A stretch of DNA of 64,000 nucleotides from Aegilops tauschii subsp. strangulata. Its lineage: Eukaryota > Streptophyta > Magnoliopsida > Poales > Poaceae. The position numbers were made by a program, and so were the translations under genes. Below are positions 25,173-37,323 of this stretch, in pieces. The notes under the pieces are model-generated. The model was not told where the DNA came from and ran no database searches. It worked only from the letters and a program-made list of their open reading frames with translations. The stretch covers positions 155,286,627-155,350,626 of the forward strand of contig NC_053036.3 of NCBI RefSeq assembly GCF_002575655.3, given 5' to 3'. Within the stretch, counting starts at the first letter, position 1. Every line of letters starts with the position of its first letter.

Positions 25173-26906
25173 TGAAGGAAATATGCCCTAGAGGCAATAA
25201 TAAAGTTATTATTTTATATTTACTTATATCATGATAAATGTTTACTATTCATGCTAGAATTGTATTAACCGAAAACTTGATACATGTGTGAATACATAGA
25301 CAAAACAAAGTGTCCCTGGTATGCCTCTACTTGACTAGCTCGTTTATCAAAGATGGTTAAGTTTCCTGACCATAGACATATGTTGTCATTTGATGAACGG
25401 GATCACATCATTAGGAGAATGATGTGATGGACAAGACCCATCCGTTAGCTTGGCATAATGATCATTTAGTTTTATTGCTATTGCTTTCTTCATGACTTAT
25501 ACATGTTCCTCTGACTATGAGATTATGCAACTCCCGAATACCGGAGGAACACCTTGTGTGCTATCAAACATCACAACGTAACTGGGTGATTATAAAGATG
25601 CTCTACAGGTGTCTCCGAAGGTGTTTGTTGGGTTGGCATAGATCAAGATTAGGATTTGTCACTCCGTGTATCGGAGAGGTATTTCTGGGCCCTCTCGGTA
25701 ATGCACATCACTATAAGCCTTGCAAGCAATGTGACTAATGAGTTAGTTACGGGATGATGCATTACGGAACGAGTAAAGAGACTTCCGGTAATGAGATTGA
25801 ACTAGGTATTGAGATACCGACGATCGAATCTCGGGCAAGTAACATATCGATGACAAAGGGAACAACGTATGTTGTTATGCGGTTTGACCGATAAAGATCT
25901 TCGTAGAATATGTAGGAACCAATATGAGCATCCAGGTTCCGCTATTGGTTATTGACCAGAAATGAGTCTCGGTCATGTCTACATAGTTCTCGAACCCGTA
26001 GGGTCCGCACGCTTAACGTTCGATGATGATCGGTATTATGAGTTTATGTGTTTTGATGTACCGAAGGTTGTTCGGAGTCCCGGATGTGATCACGGACATG
26101 AAGAGGAGTCTTGAAACGGTCAAGACATAAAGATTGATATATTGGATGACTATATTCGGACATCGGATGAGTTCCGGGGGTCACCGGATAATTATCGGAG
26201 TGCCGGGGGGTTATCGGAACCCCCGGGGGAACTAATGGGCCAACATGGGCCTTGTGTGTGAGAGAGAGGAGGGGGCCTTAGGGCTGGCCGCCCCCCCTTG
26301 AGGAGTCCAAATTGGACAAGGAGGGGGGCGGCTCCCCTCTTTCCCTCCCTATCTCCCTCTCGTTCCTTCCCCTCCTAGTAGGACTAGGAAAGGAGGAATC
26401 CTACTCCTACTAGGAGGAGGATTCCTCCCCTCCTTGGCGCGCCCATAGGACCGGCCGGCCTCCCCCTTGCTCCTTTATATACGGGGGCGGGGGGCACCCT
26501 AGGACACACAAGTTGACAGTGGTCTTAGCCGTGTGCGGTGCCCCCTCCACAGATTTCCACCTCGGTCATATCGTTGTAGTGCTTAGGCGAAGCCCTGCGT
26601 CGGTAACTTCATCATCACCGTCATCACGCCGCGTGCTGACGAAACTCTCCCTCGGCCTCAGCTGGATCTAGAGTTCGTGGGACGTCACTGAGCTGAACAT
26701 GTGCAGATCGCGGAGGTGCCGTACTTTCGGTGCTAGGATCGGTCGGATCGTGAAGACGTACGACTACATCAACCGTGTTGTCATAACTTCCGCTTACAGT
26801 CTACAAGCGTACGTGGACAACACTCTCCCCTCTCGTTGCTATGCATCACCTAGATGGATCTTGTGTGTGCGTAGGAATTTTTTTAAAATTACTGCGTTCC
26901 CCAACA
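25173..26906 (+). repeat. Angela LTR, copy 1 (1734 bp)
   Basis: TG at 25173, CA at 26906. A TATA-like TTTATATA lies at 26474-26481, after a GC-rich U3 with GGGCCGGC-type blocks. It is followed at 26908 by TGGCATTCGAGTCAGG, a degraded primer-binding site for initiator tRNA-Met, so it acts as the 5' LTR of the following internal domain. Confidence 0.92.
26474..26481 (+). promoter_or_regulatory. TATA-like box of Angela LTR 1
   Basis: TTTATATA within CTCCTTTATATACGGGGGC. The same motif is at the same relative place in the LTRs at 33272 and 43766, and as CTATATATATGAG near 44979 in the other Angela copy. Confidence 0.6.
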
Positions 26907-28092
26907 GTGGCATTCGAGTCAGGTCTATGCGTAGATGTTATATGCACGAGTAGAACACAAAGAATTGTGGGCGATAATAGTCATACTGCTTACCAGCATG
27001 TCATACTTTGGTTCGGCGGTATTGTTGGATGAAGCGGCTCAGACCGATATTACGCGTACGCTTACGCGAGACTGGTTCAACCGACGTGCTTCGCACACAG
27101 GTGGCTAGTGGGTGTCTGTTTTTCCAACTTTAGTTGAATCGAGTGTGACTACGCCCGGTCCTTGTTGAAGGTTAAAACAGCACACTTGAAGAAAAATCGT
27201 TATGGTTTTGATGCGTAGGTAAGAACGGTTCTTGCTCAGCCCGTAGCAGCCACGTAAAACTTGCAACAACAAAGTAGAGGACGTCTAACTTGTTTTTGCA
27301 GTGCATGTTGTGATCTGATATGGTCAAGACATGATGCTAATTTTTATTGTATGATATGATCATGTTTTATAACAGAGTTATCGGCAACTGGCAGGAGCCA
27401 TATGGTTGTCGCTTTATTGTATGCAATGCAATCGCTCTGTAATTGTTTTTTACTTTATCACTAAGCGGTAGCGATAGTCGTAGAAGCAATAGTTGGCGAG
27501 ACGACAACGATGCTACGATGGAGGTCAAGGTGTCGCGCCGGTGACGATGGTGATCATGACGGTGCTTTGGAGATGGAGATCAAAGGCACAAGATGATGAT
27601 GGCCATATCATATCACTTATATTGATTGCATGTGATGTTTATCCTTTATGCATCCTATTCTGCTTTGATTGACTTTAGCATTATAAGATGATATCTCACT
27701 AAAAATTTCAAGGTACAAGTGTTCTCCCTGAGTATGCACCGTTGCCAAAGTTCGTCGTGCCGAGACACCACGTGATGATCGGGTGTGATAAGCTCAACGT
27801 TCTTATACAACGGGTGCAAGCCAGTTTTGCACACGCAGAATACTCGGGTTAAACTTGACGAGCCTAGCATATGCATATATGGCCTCGGAACACTAAGACC
27901 GAAAGGTCGAGCGTGAATCATATAGTAGATATGATCAACATAGTGATGTTCACCATTGAAAACTACTCCATCTCAGGTGATGATCAGACATGGTTTAGTT
28001 GATTTGGATCACGTGATCACTTAGATGATTAGAGGGATGTCTATCTAAGTGGGAGTTCTTAAGTAATATGATTAATTGAACTTTAATTTATC
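26907..28092 (+). other. Leader of the defective Angela element
   Basis: This stretch begins with the degraded tRNA-Met primer site and runs to the first gag-like frame. No protein-coding segment is recognised; it matches the untranslated leader expected for Angela-type elements. Confidence 0.6.
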
Positions 28093-29000
28093 ATGAACTT
28101 AGTCCTGGTAGTATTAGCATATCTATGTTGTAGATCAATAGCTCGCGATGTAGCTTCCCATTTATTTTTTTATATGTTCCTAGAGAAATATAAGTTAAAA
28201 GATGATAGTAGCAATGATGCGGACTTAGTCCGTGATTTGAGGATTTTCCTCATTGCTGCACAGAAGAATTATGTCCTTGATGCACCGCTAGGTGACAGAC
28301 CGATTGCAGGAGCAGATGCAGACGTTATGAATATTTGGCAAGCTTGATATAATGACTGCTTGATAGTTTAGTGCACCATGCTTTAAGGCTTAGAACCGGG
28401 ACTTCAAAAATGTTTTGAACGCCACGGAGCATATAAGATGTTCCAAGAGTTGAAATTGGTATCTCATACTCATGCCCGTGTCAAGAGGTATGAGACCTCT
28501 GACAGTACTTTGCCTACAAGATGGGGGAGAATAGCTCAACGAGTGAGCATGTGCTCAGAATGTTTGAGTACTACAATCACTTGAATCAAGTGGGAGTTAA
28601 TCTTCCAGATAAGATAGTGATTGACAGAGTTCTCTAGTCACTATCACCAAGTTACTAGAACTTCGTGATGAACTATAATATGCAAGGGATAACGGAAACG
28701 ATTCCCAAGCTCTTTGCGATGCTGAAATCGGCGAAGGTAGAAATCAAGAAAAAGCATCAAGTGTTGATGGTTGACAAGACCACTAGTTTCAACTAAAAGG
28801 GCAAGGGAAAGAAAGGGAACTTCAAGAAGAATGGCAAGCAAGTTGCCACTCCCATGAAGAAGCCCAAAGCTGGACCTAAGCCTGAAACTGAGTGCTTCTA
28901 CTGCAAAGGGAATGGTCACTAGAAGCAGAACTACCCCAAATATTTGGCGGATAAGAAGGATGGCAAAGTGAACAAAGGTATATTTGATATACAGATTATT
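28093..29000 (+). pseudogene. Copia gag remnant
   Basis: Segments such as FYMFLEKYKLKDDSSNDADL and later HVLRMFEYYNHLNQVGVNLP-like coding, then ECFYCKGNGH (a CCHC nucleocapsid knuckle with the last cysteine position altered after an in-frame stop), appear in several frames. At least four stops or shifts interrupt it. The gag would package element RNA; this copy cannot produce an intact product. Confidence 0.6.
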
Positions 29001-29311
29001 AATGTGTACTTTACTAGTGTTCATAGCAACCCCTGGGTATTTGATACCGGTTCAGTTGCTAAAATTAGTAACATGAAACGGGAGTTGCAGAATGAACAAG
29101 AGACTAGTTAAGGGTGAAGTGACGATGTGTGTTGGGAGTGGTTCCAAGATTGATATGATCATCATCGCACACTCCCTATACTTTTGGGATTAGTGTTGAA
29201 ACCTAAATAAATGTTATTTGGTGTTTGCGTTGAGCATGAATATGATTTGATCATGTTTATTGCAATACATCTATTCATTTAAAGTCAGAGAATAATTGTT
29301 GTTTTGTTTGC

Positions 29312-30122
29312 ATGAATAAAACCTTCGATGGTCATACACCCAATGAAAATAGTTTGTTGGATCTCGATCGTAGTGATACACATATTCATAATATTGAAGC
29401 CAAAAGATGCAAAGTTAATAATGATAGTGCAACTTATTTGTGGCACTGCCGTTTAGGTCATATCGATATAAAGCGCATGAAGAAACTCCATGCTGGTGGG
29501 CTTTTGGAATCACTTGGTGCTTGCGAACCGTGCCTCATGAGCAAGATGACTAAAACTCCGTTCTCCGGAACAATGGAGCGAGCAACTGACTTATTGGAAA
29601 TAATACATACTGATGTATGCGGTCCGATGAGTGTTGAGGCTCACGGCGGGTATCGTTATTTTCTAACCTTCACAGATGATTTGACCAGATATGGGTATAT
29701 CTACTTGATGAAACAGAAGTCTAAAACATTTAAAAAGTTCAAAGAATTTCAGAGTGAAGTGGAAAATCGTCGTAACAAGAAAATAAAGTTTCTACGATCT
29801 GATCGTGGAGACGAATATTTGAGTTACGAGTTTGGTCTTCAATTAAAACAATGTGGAATAGTTTCACAAACTCATGCCACCTGGAACACCACAGCATAAT
29901 GGTGTGTCCGAACGTCATAACCGTACTTTATTGGATATAGTGCAAACTATGATGTCTCTTACCGATTTACCATTATCGTTTTGGGGTTATGCATTAGAGA
30001 CAGTTGCATTCATGTTAAATAGGGCACCATCTAATCCGTTGAGACGACACCGTATGAACTATGGTTTGGCTAGAAACCTAAGCTGTCGTTTCTTAAAGTT
30101 TGGGGTTGCGAAGCTTATGTGA
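29312..30122 (+). pseudogene. Copia integrase remnant (GAG-pre-integrase plus catalytic core)
   Basis: The frame 29312-29899 has the zinc-binding part (WHCRLGHIDIKRMKKLHAGG, then CEPCLMSKM) and the core with HTDVCGPM (first Asp) and FLRSDRGDEYLS (second Asp). A frameshift near 29875 moves the rest (PPGTPQHNGVSERHNRTLLD, with the Glu) into another frame that stops at 30120-30122. In Copia elements integrase precedes reverse transcriptase, as here. It is not translatable as one protein. Confidence 0.8.
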
Positions 30123-30283
30123 AAAAGTTTCAACCTGATAAACTCGAACCCAAATCGGAGAAGTGCGTCTTCATAGGATACCCAAAATAAAATGTTGGGT
30201 ACACCTTCTATCACAGATCCGAAGGCAAGATCTTTGTTGCTAAGAATGGATTCTTTCTAGAGAAGAAGTTTCTCTCGAAAGAA

Positions 30284-31117
30284 GTGAGTGGGAGGAAAGT
30301 AGAACTTGATGAGGTAATTGTACCTTCTCCTGAATTGGAAAGTAGTTTATTACAGAAATTAGTTCGAGTGATGCCTACACCAATTTGTGAGGAAGTTAAT
30401 GATGATGATCATGAAACTTCAGATCAATTTACTACCGAACCTCGTAGGTCAACCAAAGTACGTTCCGCACCAGAGTGGTATGGTACTCTTGTTCTGGAAG
30501 TCATGTTACTAGACCATGACGAACCTACGAACTATGAGGAAGCGATGATGAGCCCAGATTCCGCGAAATGGCTTGAGGCCATGAAATTTGAGATGGGATC
30601 CATGTATAAGAACAAAGTGTGGACTTTGGTCGACTTGCCCGATGATCGGCAAGCCATTAAGAATAAATGGATCTTCAAGAGGAAGACGGACGCTGATGGT
30701 AGTGTTACTATCTACAAAGCTCGACTTGTTGCAAAAGGTTTTCGACAAGTTCAAGGTGTTGACTACGATGAGATATTCTCACTCGTAGCGATGCTTAAAT
30801 CTGTCCGAATCATGTTAGCATTTGCCGCATTTTATGAAATCTGGCAAATGAATGTCAAAACTACATTCCTTAATGGATTTATTAAAGAAGAGTTGTATAT
30901 GATGCAACCAGAAGGTTTTGTCGATCCTATAGGTGCTAACAATATGAGCAAGCTCCAGCAATCCATCTATGGACTGGTGCAAGCATCTCGGAGTTGGAAT
31001 ATACGCCTTGATGAGTTGATCAAAGCATATAGTTTTATACAGACTCGTGATGAAGCATGTATTAACAAGAAAGTGAGTGGGAGCACTACAGCCTTTCTGA
31101 TAAGTATATGTGAATGA
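30284..31117 (+). pseudogene. Copia reverse transcriptase remnant
   Basis: A 277-codon frame covers PTNYEEAMMSPDSAKWLEAM, KNKWIFKRKTDADGSVTIYK, ARLVAKGFRQVQGVDYDEIF and FLNGFIKEELYMMQPEGF, the RVT_2 family. The frame is lost before the catalytic motif. In the shifted frame the motif reads YVND (31107-31118) where the family has YVDD, so one catalytic aspartate is replaced. It is inactive by two independent changes. Confidence 0.82.
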
Positions 31118-31189
31118 CATATTGTTGATCGAAAATGATGTAGAATTTTTTGGAAAGCATAAAGCAGTGTTTGAAAGGAGTTTTTCAAA

Positions 31190-31963
31190 GAAAGACCTCG
31201 ATGAAGCTGCTTACATATTGAGCATCAAGATCTATAGAGATAGATTAAAACGCTTGATAAGATTTTTCAATGAATCCATACCTTGATAAGATTTTGAAGT
31301 AGTTCAAAATGGAACAGTTAAAGAAGGAGTTCTTGCCTGTGTTGTAAGGTGTGTAGTTGAGTAAGACTCAAAGCCCGACCACGATAGAAGATAGAGAGAG
31401 AATGGAAGTCATTCACTATGCCTCAGCCATAGGTTCTATAAAGTATGCCATGCTATGTACCAGACCTATTGCATACCCTGCCCTGAGTTTGGCAAGGGAG
31501 TACAATAGTGATCTAGGAGTAGATCACTGGACATTGGTCAAAAAATATCCTTAGAGGACTAAAGAAATATTTCTCGGTTATGGAGGTGATAAAGAGTTTG
31601 TTGTAAAGAGTTACGTCGATGCAAGCTTTTACACCGATCCGGATGACTCTGAGTCTCAATCTGGATACATATTGAAAGTGGGAGCAATTAGCTAGAGTAG
31701 CTCCATGCAGAGCATTGTAGACATAGAAAATTTGCGAAATACATACGGCTCTGAAAGTGACAGACCCATTGACTAAGCTTCTCTCACAAGAAAAACATGA
31801 TCACACCTTAGTACTCTTTGGGTGTTAATCACATAGCGATGTGAACTAGATTATTGACTCTAGTAAAACCCTTTGGGTATTGGTCACATGACGATGTGAA
31901 CTATTGATGTTGAATCACATGGCGATGTGAACTAGATTATTGACTCTAGTGCAAGTGGGAGAC
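31190..31963 (+). pseudogene. Copia pol 3' remnant (connection/RNase H, internally deleted)
   Basis: It contains EAAYILSIKIYRDR, TRPIAYPALSLAREYNSDLG and then YVDASFYTDPDDSESQSGYI-like coding in another frame, followed by a jump from the SSMQSIVDIEN region directly to the ESDRPID-like end, so the catalytic middle of RNase H is deleted. It ends with the polypurine stretch before the LTR at 31964. Confidence 0.7.
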
Positions 31964-33707
31964 TGAAGGAAATATGCCCTAGTGGCAATAATAAAGTTGT
32001 TATTTTATATTTCCTTATATCTTGGTAAATGTTTATTATTCATGCTAGAGTTGTATTAACTGGAAACTTGATACATGTGTGGATACATAGACAAAACAAA
32101 GTGTCCCTAGTATGCCTCTACTTGACTAGCTCGTTTATCAAAGATGGTTAAGTTTCCTGACCATAGACATATGTTGTCATTTGATGAACGGGATCACGTC
32201 ATTAGGAGAATGATGTGATGGACAAGACCCATCCGTTAGCTTGTCATAATGATCATTTAGTTTTATTGCTATTGCTTTCTTCATGACTTATACATGTTCC
32301 TCTGACTATGAGATTATGCAACTCCCGAATACCGAAGGAACACCTTGTGTGCTATCAAACGTCACACCGTAACTGGGTGATTATAAAGATGCTCTACACG
32401 TGTCTCCGAAGGTGTTTGTTGGGTTGGCATAGATCAAGATTAGGATTTGTCACTCCGTGTATCGGGGAGGTATCTCTGGGCCCTCTCGGTAATGCACATC
32501 ACTATAAGCCTTGCAAGCAATGTGACTAATGAGTTAGTTGCGGGATGATGCATTAAGGAACGAGTAAAGAGACTTGCCGGTAACGAGATTGAACTAGGTA
32601 TTGAGATACCGACGATCGAATCTCGGGCAAGTAACATACCGATGACAAAGGGAACAACATATGTTGTTATGCGGTCTGACCGATAAAGATCTTCGTAGAA
32701 TATGTAGGAACCAATATGAGCATCCAGGTTCTGCTATTGGTTATTTACCGGAAATGAGTCTCGGTCATGTCTACATAGTTCTCGAACCCGTAGGGTCCGC
32801 ATGATTTACGTTCGATGACGATCGGTATTATGAGTTTATGTGTTTTGATGTACCGAAGGTTGCTCGGAGTCCCTGATGTGATCACGGACATGACGAGGAG
32901 TCTCGAAATGGCCGAGACATAAAGATTGATATATTTGATGACTATAGTTGGACACCGAATGAGTTCCGGGGGTCACCGAATAATTATCGGAGTGTCGGGG
33001 GTTATCGGAACCCCCGGGGGAACTAATGGGCCAACATGGGCCCTGTGAGAGAGAGATAGAGGAGGGGGCCTTAGGGCTGGCCGTGCGCCCCCCCTTGAGG
33101 AGTCCGAATTGGACAAGGAGGGGGGCGGCGCCCCCTCTTTCCCTCCCTCTCCCCCTCTCCTTCCTCCCCCTCCTAGTAGGACTAGGAAAGGAGGAATCCT
33201 ACTCCTACTAGGAGGAGGATTCCTCCCCTCCTTGGCGCGCCCATAGGGCCGGCCGGCCTCCCCCTTGCTCCTTTATATACGGGGGCAGGGGGCACCCTAG
33301 GACACACAAGTTGGCAGTTGTCTTAGCCATGTGCGGTGCCCCCTCCACAGATTTCCACCTCGGTCATATCATTGTAGTGCTTAGGCGAAGCCCTGCGTCG
33401 GTAACTTCATCATCACCATCATCACGCTGTCGTGCTGACGAAACTCTCCCTCGACCTCAGTTGGATCTAGAGTCCATGGGACGTCACCGAGCTGAACGTG
33501 TGCAGATCGCGGAGGTGCCGTACTTTCGGTGCTAGGATCGGTCGGATCGTGAAGACGTACGACTACATCAACCGCGTTGTCATAACGCTTACGCTTACGG
33601 TCTACGAGGGTACGTGGACAACACTCTCCCCTCTCGTTGCTATGCATCACCTTGATGGATCTTGCGTCTGCGTAGGATTTTTTTTGAAATTACTGCATTC
33701 CCCAACA
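31964..33707 (+). repeat. Angela LTR, copy 2 (1744 bp)
   Basis: TG at 31964, CA at 33707; TATA-like TTTATATA at 33272-33279. It aligns with copy 1 end to end with scattered substitutions and small indels, so the duplication is not very recent. Right flank starts ATTGC. Confidence 0.92.
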
Positions 33708-34016
33708 ATTGCTTGCGGAGAGGCACAGGCACTCGACGCTTGATTTAAACCTTCATCATCTTCACATTTCATGTGATTGTCAAGGGGTGGTGAAAGATAT
33801 AGCAGGAGGAGGTCTACGTGGTGCAATTATCAAAAAGAGATTTTGCCAAGCAAAACTTAATTTGAAGCTTGTAATTTTATTCATGAGGGTAGAAGTAGTA
33901 ATTTTCAGGTTCATTATATGGCTAAGCATGCAATAACATTATATGTTGGCCGCCACATTTGGTTGGGTGCCACATGATCTTGTAATGATTCCTATGAACA
34001 TCGCTGAGCAATAAAG
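33708..34016 (+). pseudogene. RNase H (RVT_3) C-terminal fragment, other side of the interrupted locus
   Basis: The plus frame reads HISCDCQGVVKDIAGG, then AKLNLKLVILFMRV-like sequence, with an alternative frame giving FIHEG...NFEVHYMAKHA...VGRHIWLG-like residues. DCQGVV, NHEGR and HxMAKHA-type motifs are found near the end of plant LINE/RNase H-type proteins (RVT_3). At least one frameshift separates the pieces. It begins exactly where the Angela LTR ends. Confidence 0.6.
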
Positions 34017-34425
34017 TGAGGCGAAGTTTTAAGGAAAAGCATGATTTTAAAAAATGTGAATAAAACTTGACTTGTGAAGCAAGTGAAATTCCCCAAAGAA
34101 AAGGACGATGTTCCAAGTGAAAAACATATAGTTAAAGTCACTAGCCTCGTAGTCCTTAGTTTTCTTATTTTATGTTCCGGTGATGACCTTTTACCTAATG
34201 TTGCTGGCCTGAGTGGTTTCCATGAATCACACTTCAAGATTTACGTGTAGTACTAGCTAGTTGTTGTGGCTCGCTGGTGAATTAGCCCGTGTTCGAAATT
34301 TCATCTATTTGTTGAAGTGTTCCATGGGACTTCATCTCATTTCCTCCTCTAACCCTAGGCGGTTAGGGCAAACTTTTTTCCTCCAGACTTCATCGGCCAA
34401 CCCGTGGATTCGTCTCCCCTCTACG
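34017..34425. other. Flank between two Angela copies
   Basis: About 400 bases without a convincing gene. The right part (CTCTAACCCTAGGCGGTTAG followed by a T run and CTCC) looks like the start of a plant LINE 5' leader, but no LINE coding follows because the next Angela LTR begins at 34426. Confidence 0.4.
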
Positions 34426-35679
34426 TGAAGGAAATATGCCCTAGAGGCAATAATAAAGTTGTTGTTTTATATGTCCTTATATCATGATAAATGTTTATTA
34501 TTCATGCTAGAATTGTATTAACCGGAAACTTGATACATGTGTGGATACATAGACAAAACACCGTGTCCCTAGTAAGCCTCTACTAGACTAGCTCGTTAAT
34601 CAAAGATGGTTAAGTTTCCTAGCCATAGACATGTGTTGTAATTTGATGAACGGGATCAAATCATTAGGAGAATGATGTGATGGACAAGACCCATCCATTA
34701 GCTTAGCATATTGATCGTTAAGTTTTATTGCAACTGCTTTCTTCATGTCATATACATATTCCTTTGACTATGAGATTATGCAACTCCCGGATACCGGAGG
34801 AATACCTTGTGTGCTATCAAACGTCACAAACATAACTAGATGATTATAAAGATGCTCTACAGGTATCTCCGAAGGTGTTTGTTGGGTTGGCATAGATTGA
34901 GATTAGGATTTCTCACTCCGAGTATTGGAGAGGTATCTCTGGGCCCTCTCGGTAATGCACATCATAATAAGCCTTGCAAGCAATGTGACTAATGAGTTAG
35001 TTGCAGGATGATGCATTATGGAACGAGTAAAGAGACTTGCCGGTAATGAGATTGAACTAGGTATGATGATATCGACGATCGAATCTCGGGCAAGTAACAT
35101 ACCGATGACAAAGGGAATAACGTATGTTGTCATTATGGTACGACTGATAAAGATCTTCATAGAATATGTGGGAACCAATATGAGCATCCAGGTTCCGTTG
35201 TTGGTTATTGTCCGGAGAGGTGTCTCGGTCATGTCTACATAGTTCTCGAACTCGTAGGGTCCGCACGCTTAACGTTTGATGACGATTTTGTATTATATGA
35301 GTTATGTGATTTGGTGACCGAATGTTGTTCGGAGTCCCGGATGAGATCACGGACATGACGAGGAGTCTCGAAATGGTCGAGAGGTACAGATTCATATATA
35401 GGACGATGATATTCGGACACTTGAAGTGTTCTGGGGGTACCGGGTACATATCAGGTCACCGAAAGGGGTTCCGGGCATCCCCCCGGCAACTACATGGGCC
35501 TAATGGGCCAAGAAGGGGACATACCAGCCCCTAGGGGGCTGGTGCTCCCCATGTAGGCCAAAATAGGGGGAGGGAAAGAGGAGAAGAGGGAAAGGAAGGG
35601 GAGGGATTCGGCCTCCCCCTTCCTTCTCTCCTCCCTCCTCCTTCCTTCCCCCTCCGGATGAATATGGAAGGGGGAGGCC

Positions 35680-37205
35680 TGATACGTCTCCGTCGTATCT
35701 ATAATTTTTTATTGTTTCATGCCAATATTATACAAGTTTCACATATTTTGGCACCTTTTTATATGATTTACTGGACTAACCTATTGATCCAGTGCCCAGT
35801 GCCAGTTCCTGTTTTTTTGCATGTTTTTTGTATCGCAGAATATTCATATCAAACGAAGTCCAAATGCAATAAAATTTCACGGAGAATTATTTTGGAATAT
35901 ATGTGATTTTTGGGAGTTGGAATCACCGCAAACGGAGGCCCACACAGGGCACAAGACACCAGCGCACCACCCCTGAGCCGGGCGCGTGGTGGTGGGTTGT
36001 GCTCACCTCGTACATCGGTTGAAGCTCTACTTTGGGCACAAGGAAGCTTATATCCGGAAAAAATCATGTTAAAATCTCAGCGCAATCGGAGTTACGGATC
36101 TCCGGGAATATAAGAAACGGTTTTCGGCCAGATCTGGAGAACGCGAAACAAAAGAGAACAGAGAGGGAGATCCAATCTTGGAGGGGCTCCCGCCCCTCCG
36201 CCGCCATGGAGACCATGGACCAGAGGGGGAACCCTCCTCCCATCTAGGGGGAGGCAAAGGAAGAATAATAAGGAGGGGGGCTCTCTCGCCCTCGCCTCTG
36301 GTGGCGTCGGAGTGCCACCGGGGCACAAATCGGGACGGCGATCTACATCAACAATCTTGCTACCGTCAACACCAACTTTCTCCCCCTCTATGCAGCGGTG
36401 TAACACCTCTTCCCCCCGCTGTAATCTCTAGTTAAACATGGTGCTCAACTCCATATATTATTTCCCAATGATCTATGGTTATCCTATGATGTTTGAGTAG
36501 ACCTGTTTTGTCCTGTGGGTTAATCGTGATCTTGGTTGGTATGATTGTATATTTTATTTATGGTGTTGTCCTACGGTGCCCTCCATTCTCGCGCAAACGT
36601 GAGGGGCCCCCGCTCTAGGGTGTTGCAATATGTTCATGATTCGCTTATGGTGGGTTGCGAGAGTGACAGAAGCTTAAACCCGAGTAAGTGGGGTATGACG
36701 TATGAGAGTAAAGAGGACTTGATACTTAATGCTATGGTTGGGTTTCACGACCTTAATGATATTTAGTAGTTGCGGATGCTTGCTAGGGGTCCAATCAAAA
36801 GTGCATATGATCCACGTAGAGAAAGTATGTTAGCTCATGCCTCTCCCTCGTATAAAATTACAAGAATGATTACCGGTACTTGTTATCGATTACCTAGGGA
36901 CAAATGACTTTCTTGTTGACAAAAGCTCTCTACTAAAACTAACTTCGTTGTGTCTTTATCTAAACAGCCCCTAGATTTTATTTACGTGCTCTTTATTATC
37001 TTGCAAACCTATCCTATCACACCTACAAAGTACTTCTAGTTTCATACTTGTTCTAGGTAAAGCGAACATCAAGCGTGCGTAGAGTTGTATCGGTGGTCGA
37101 TAGAACTTGAGGGAATATTTGTTCTACCTTTAGCTCCTCGTTGGGTTCGACACTCTTATTTATCGAAAAAGGCTACAAACGATCCCCTATACTTGTGGGT
37201 TATCA
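35680..37205 (+). repeat. 5' LTR of element A (1526 bp)
   Basis: It begins TGATACGTCTCCGTCGTATC and ends GTGGGTTATCA. The first 20 bases contain the inverted repeat GATACG-N7-CGTATC. The 3' LTR of this element is 1524 bp after removing the solo LTR. Confidence 0.92.
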
Positions 37206-37216
37206 AGACCTTTTTC

Positions 37217-37234
37217 TGGCGCCATTGCCGGGGA
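37217..37234 (+). promoter_or_regulatory. tRNA-Asp primer-binding site of element A
   Basis: TGGCGCCATTGCCGGGGA is complementary to the 3' end of plant tRNA-Asp with one mismatch. It lies 12 bases after the 5' LTR, as usual for Athila-type Gypsy elements. Confidence 0.85.
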
Positions 37235-37323
37235 GCAATAGCGTGGGGTGAATATTCTCGTGTGTGCTTGTTTGCTTTATCACTAAGTAATTTTTATTTT
37301 GTGCTCTTGTTTTATATCTCTAG

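Larger units (their letters stand above)
24405..33707 (+). mobile_element. Defective Angela-type Copia array: partial internal - LTR - internal - LTR
   Basis: The order is: 3' part of an internal domain (24405-25172), LTR (25173-26906), internal domain (26907-31963), LTR (31964-33707). The leading partial internal piece is nearly identical to 31197-31963, including the same stops and the same internal deletion. The array therefore looks like the product of unequal exchange between LTRs followed by loss of the left end. LTRs begin TGAAGGAAATATGCCC and end CCCCAACA, as in Angela. The internal domain has many stops and frameshifts, so it is not autonomous. Confidence 0.85.
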
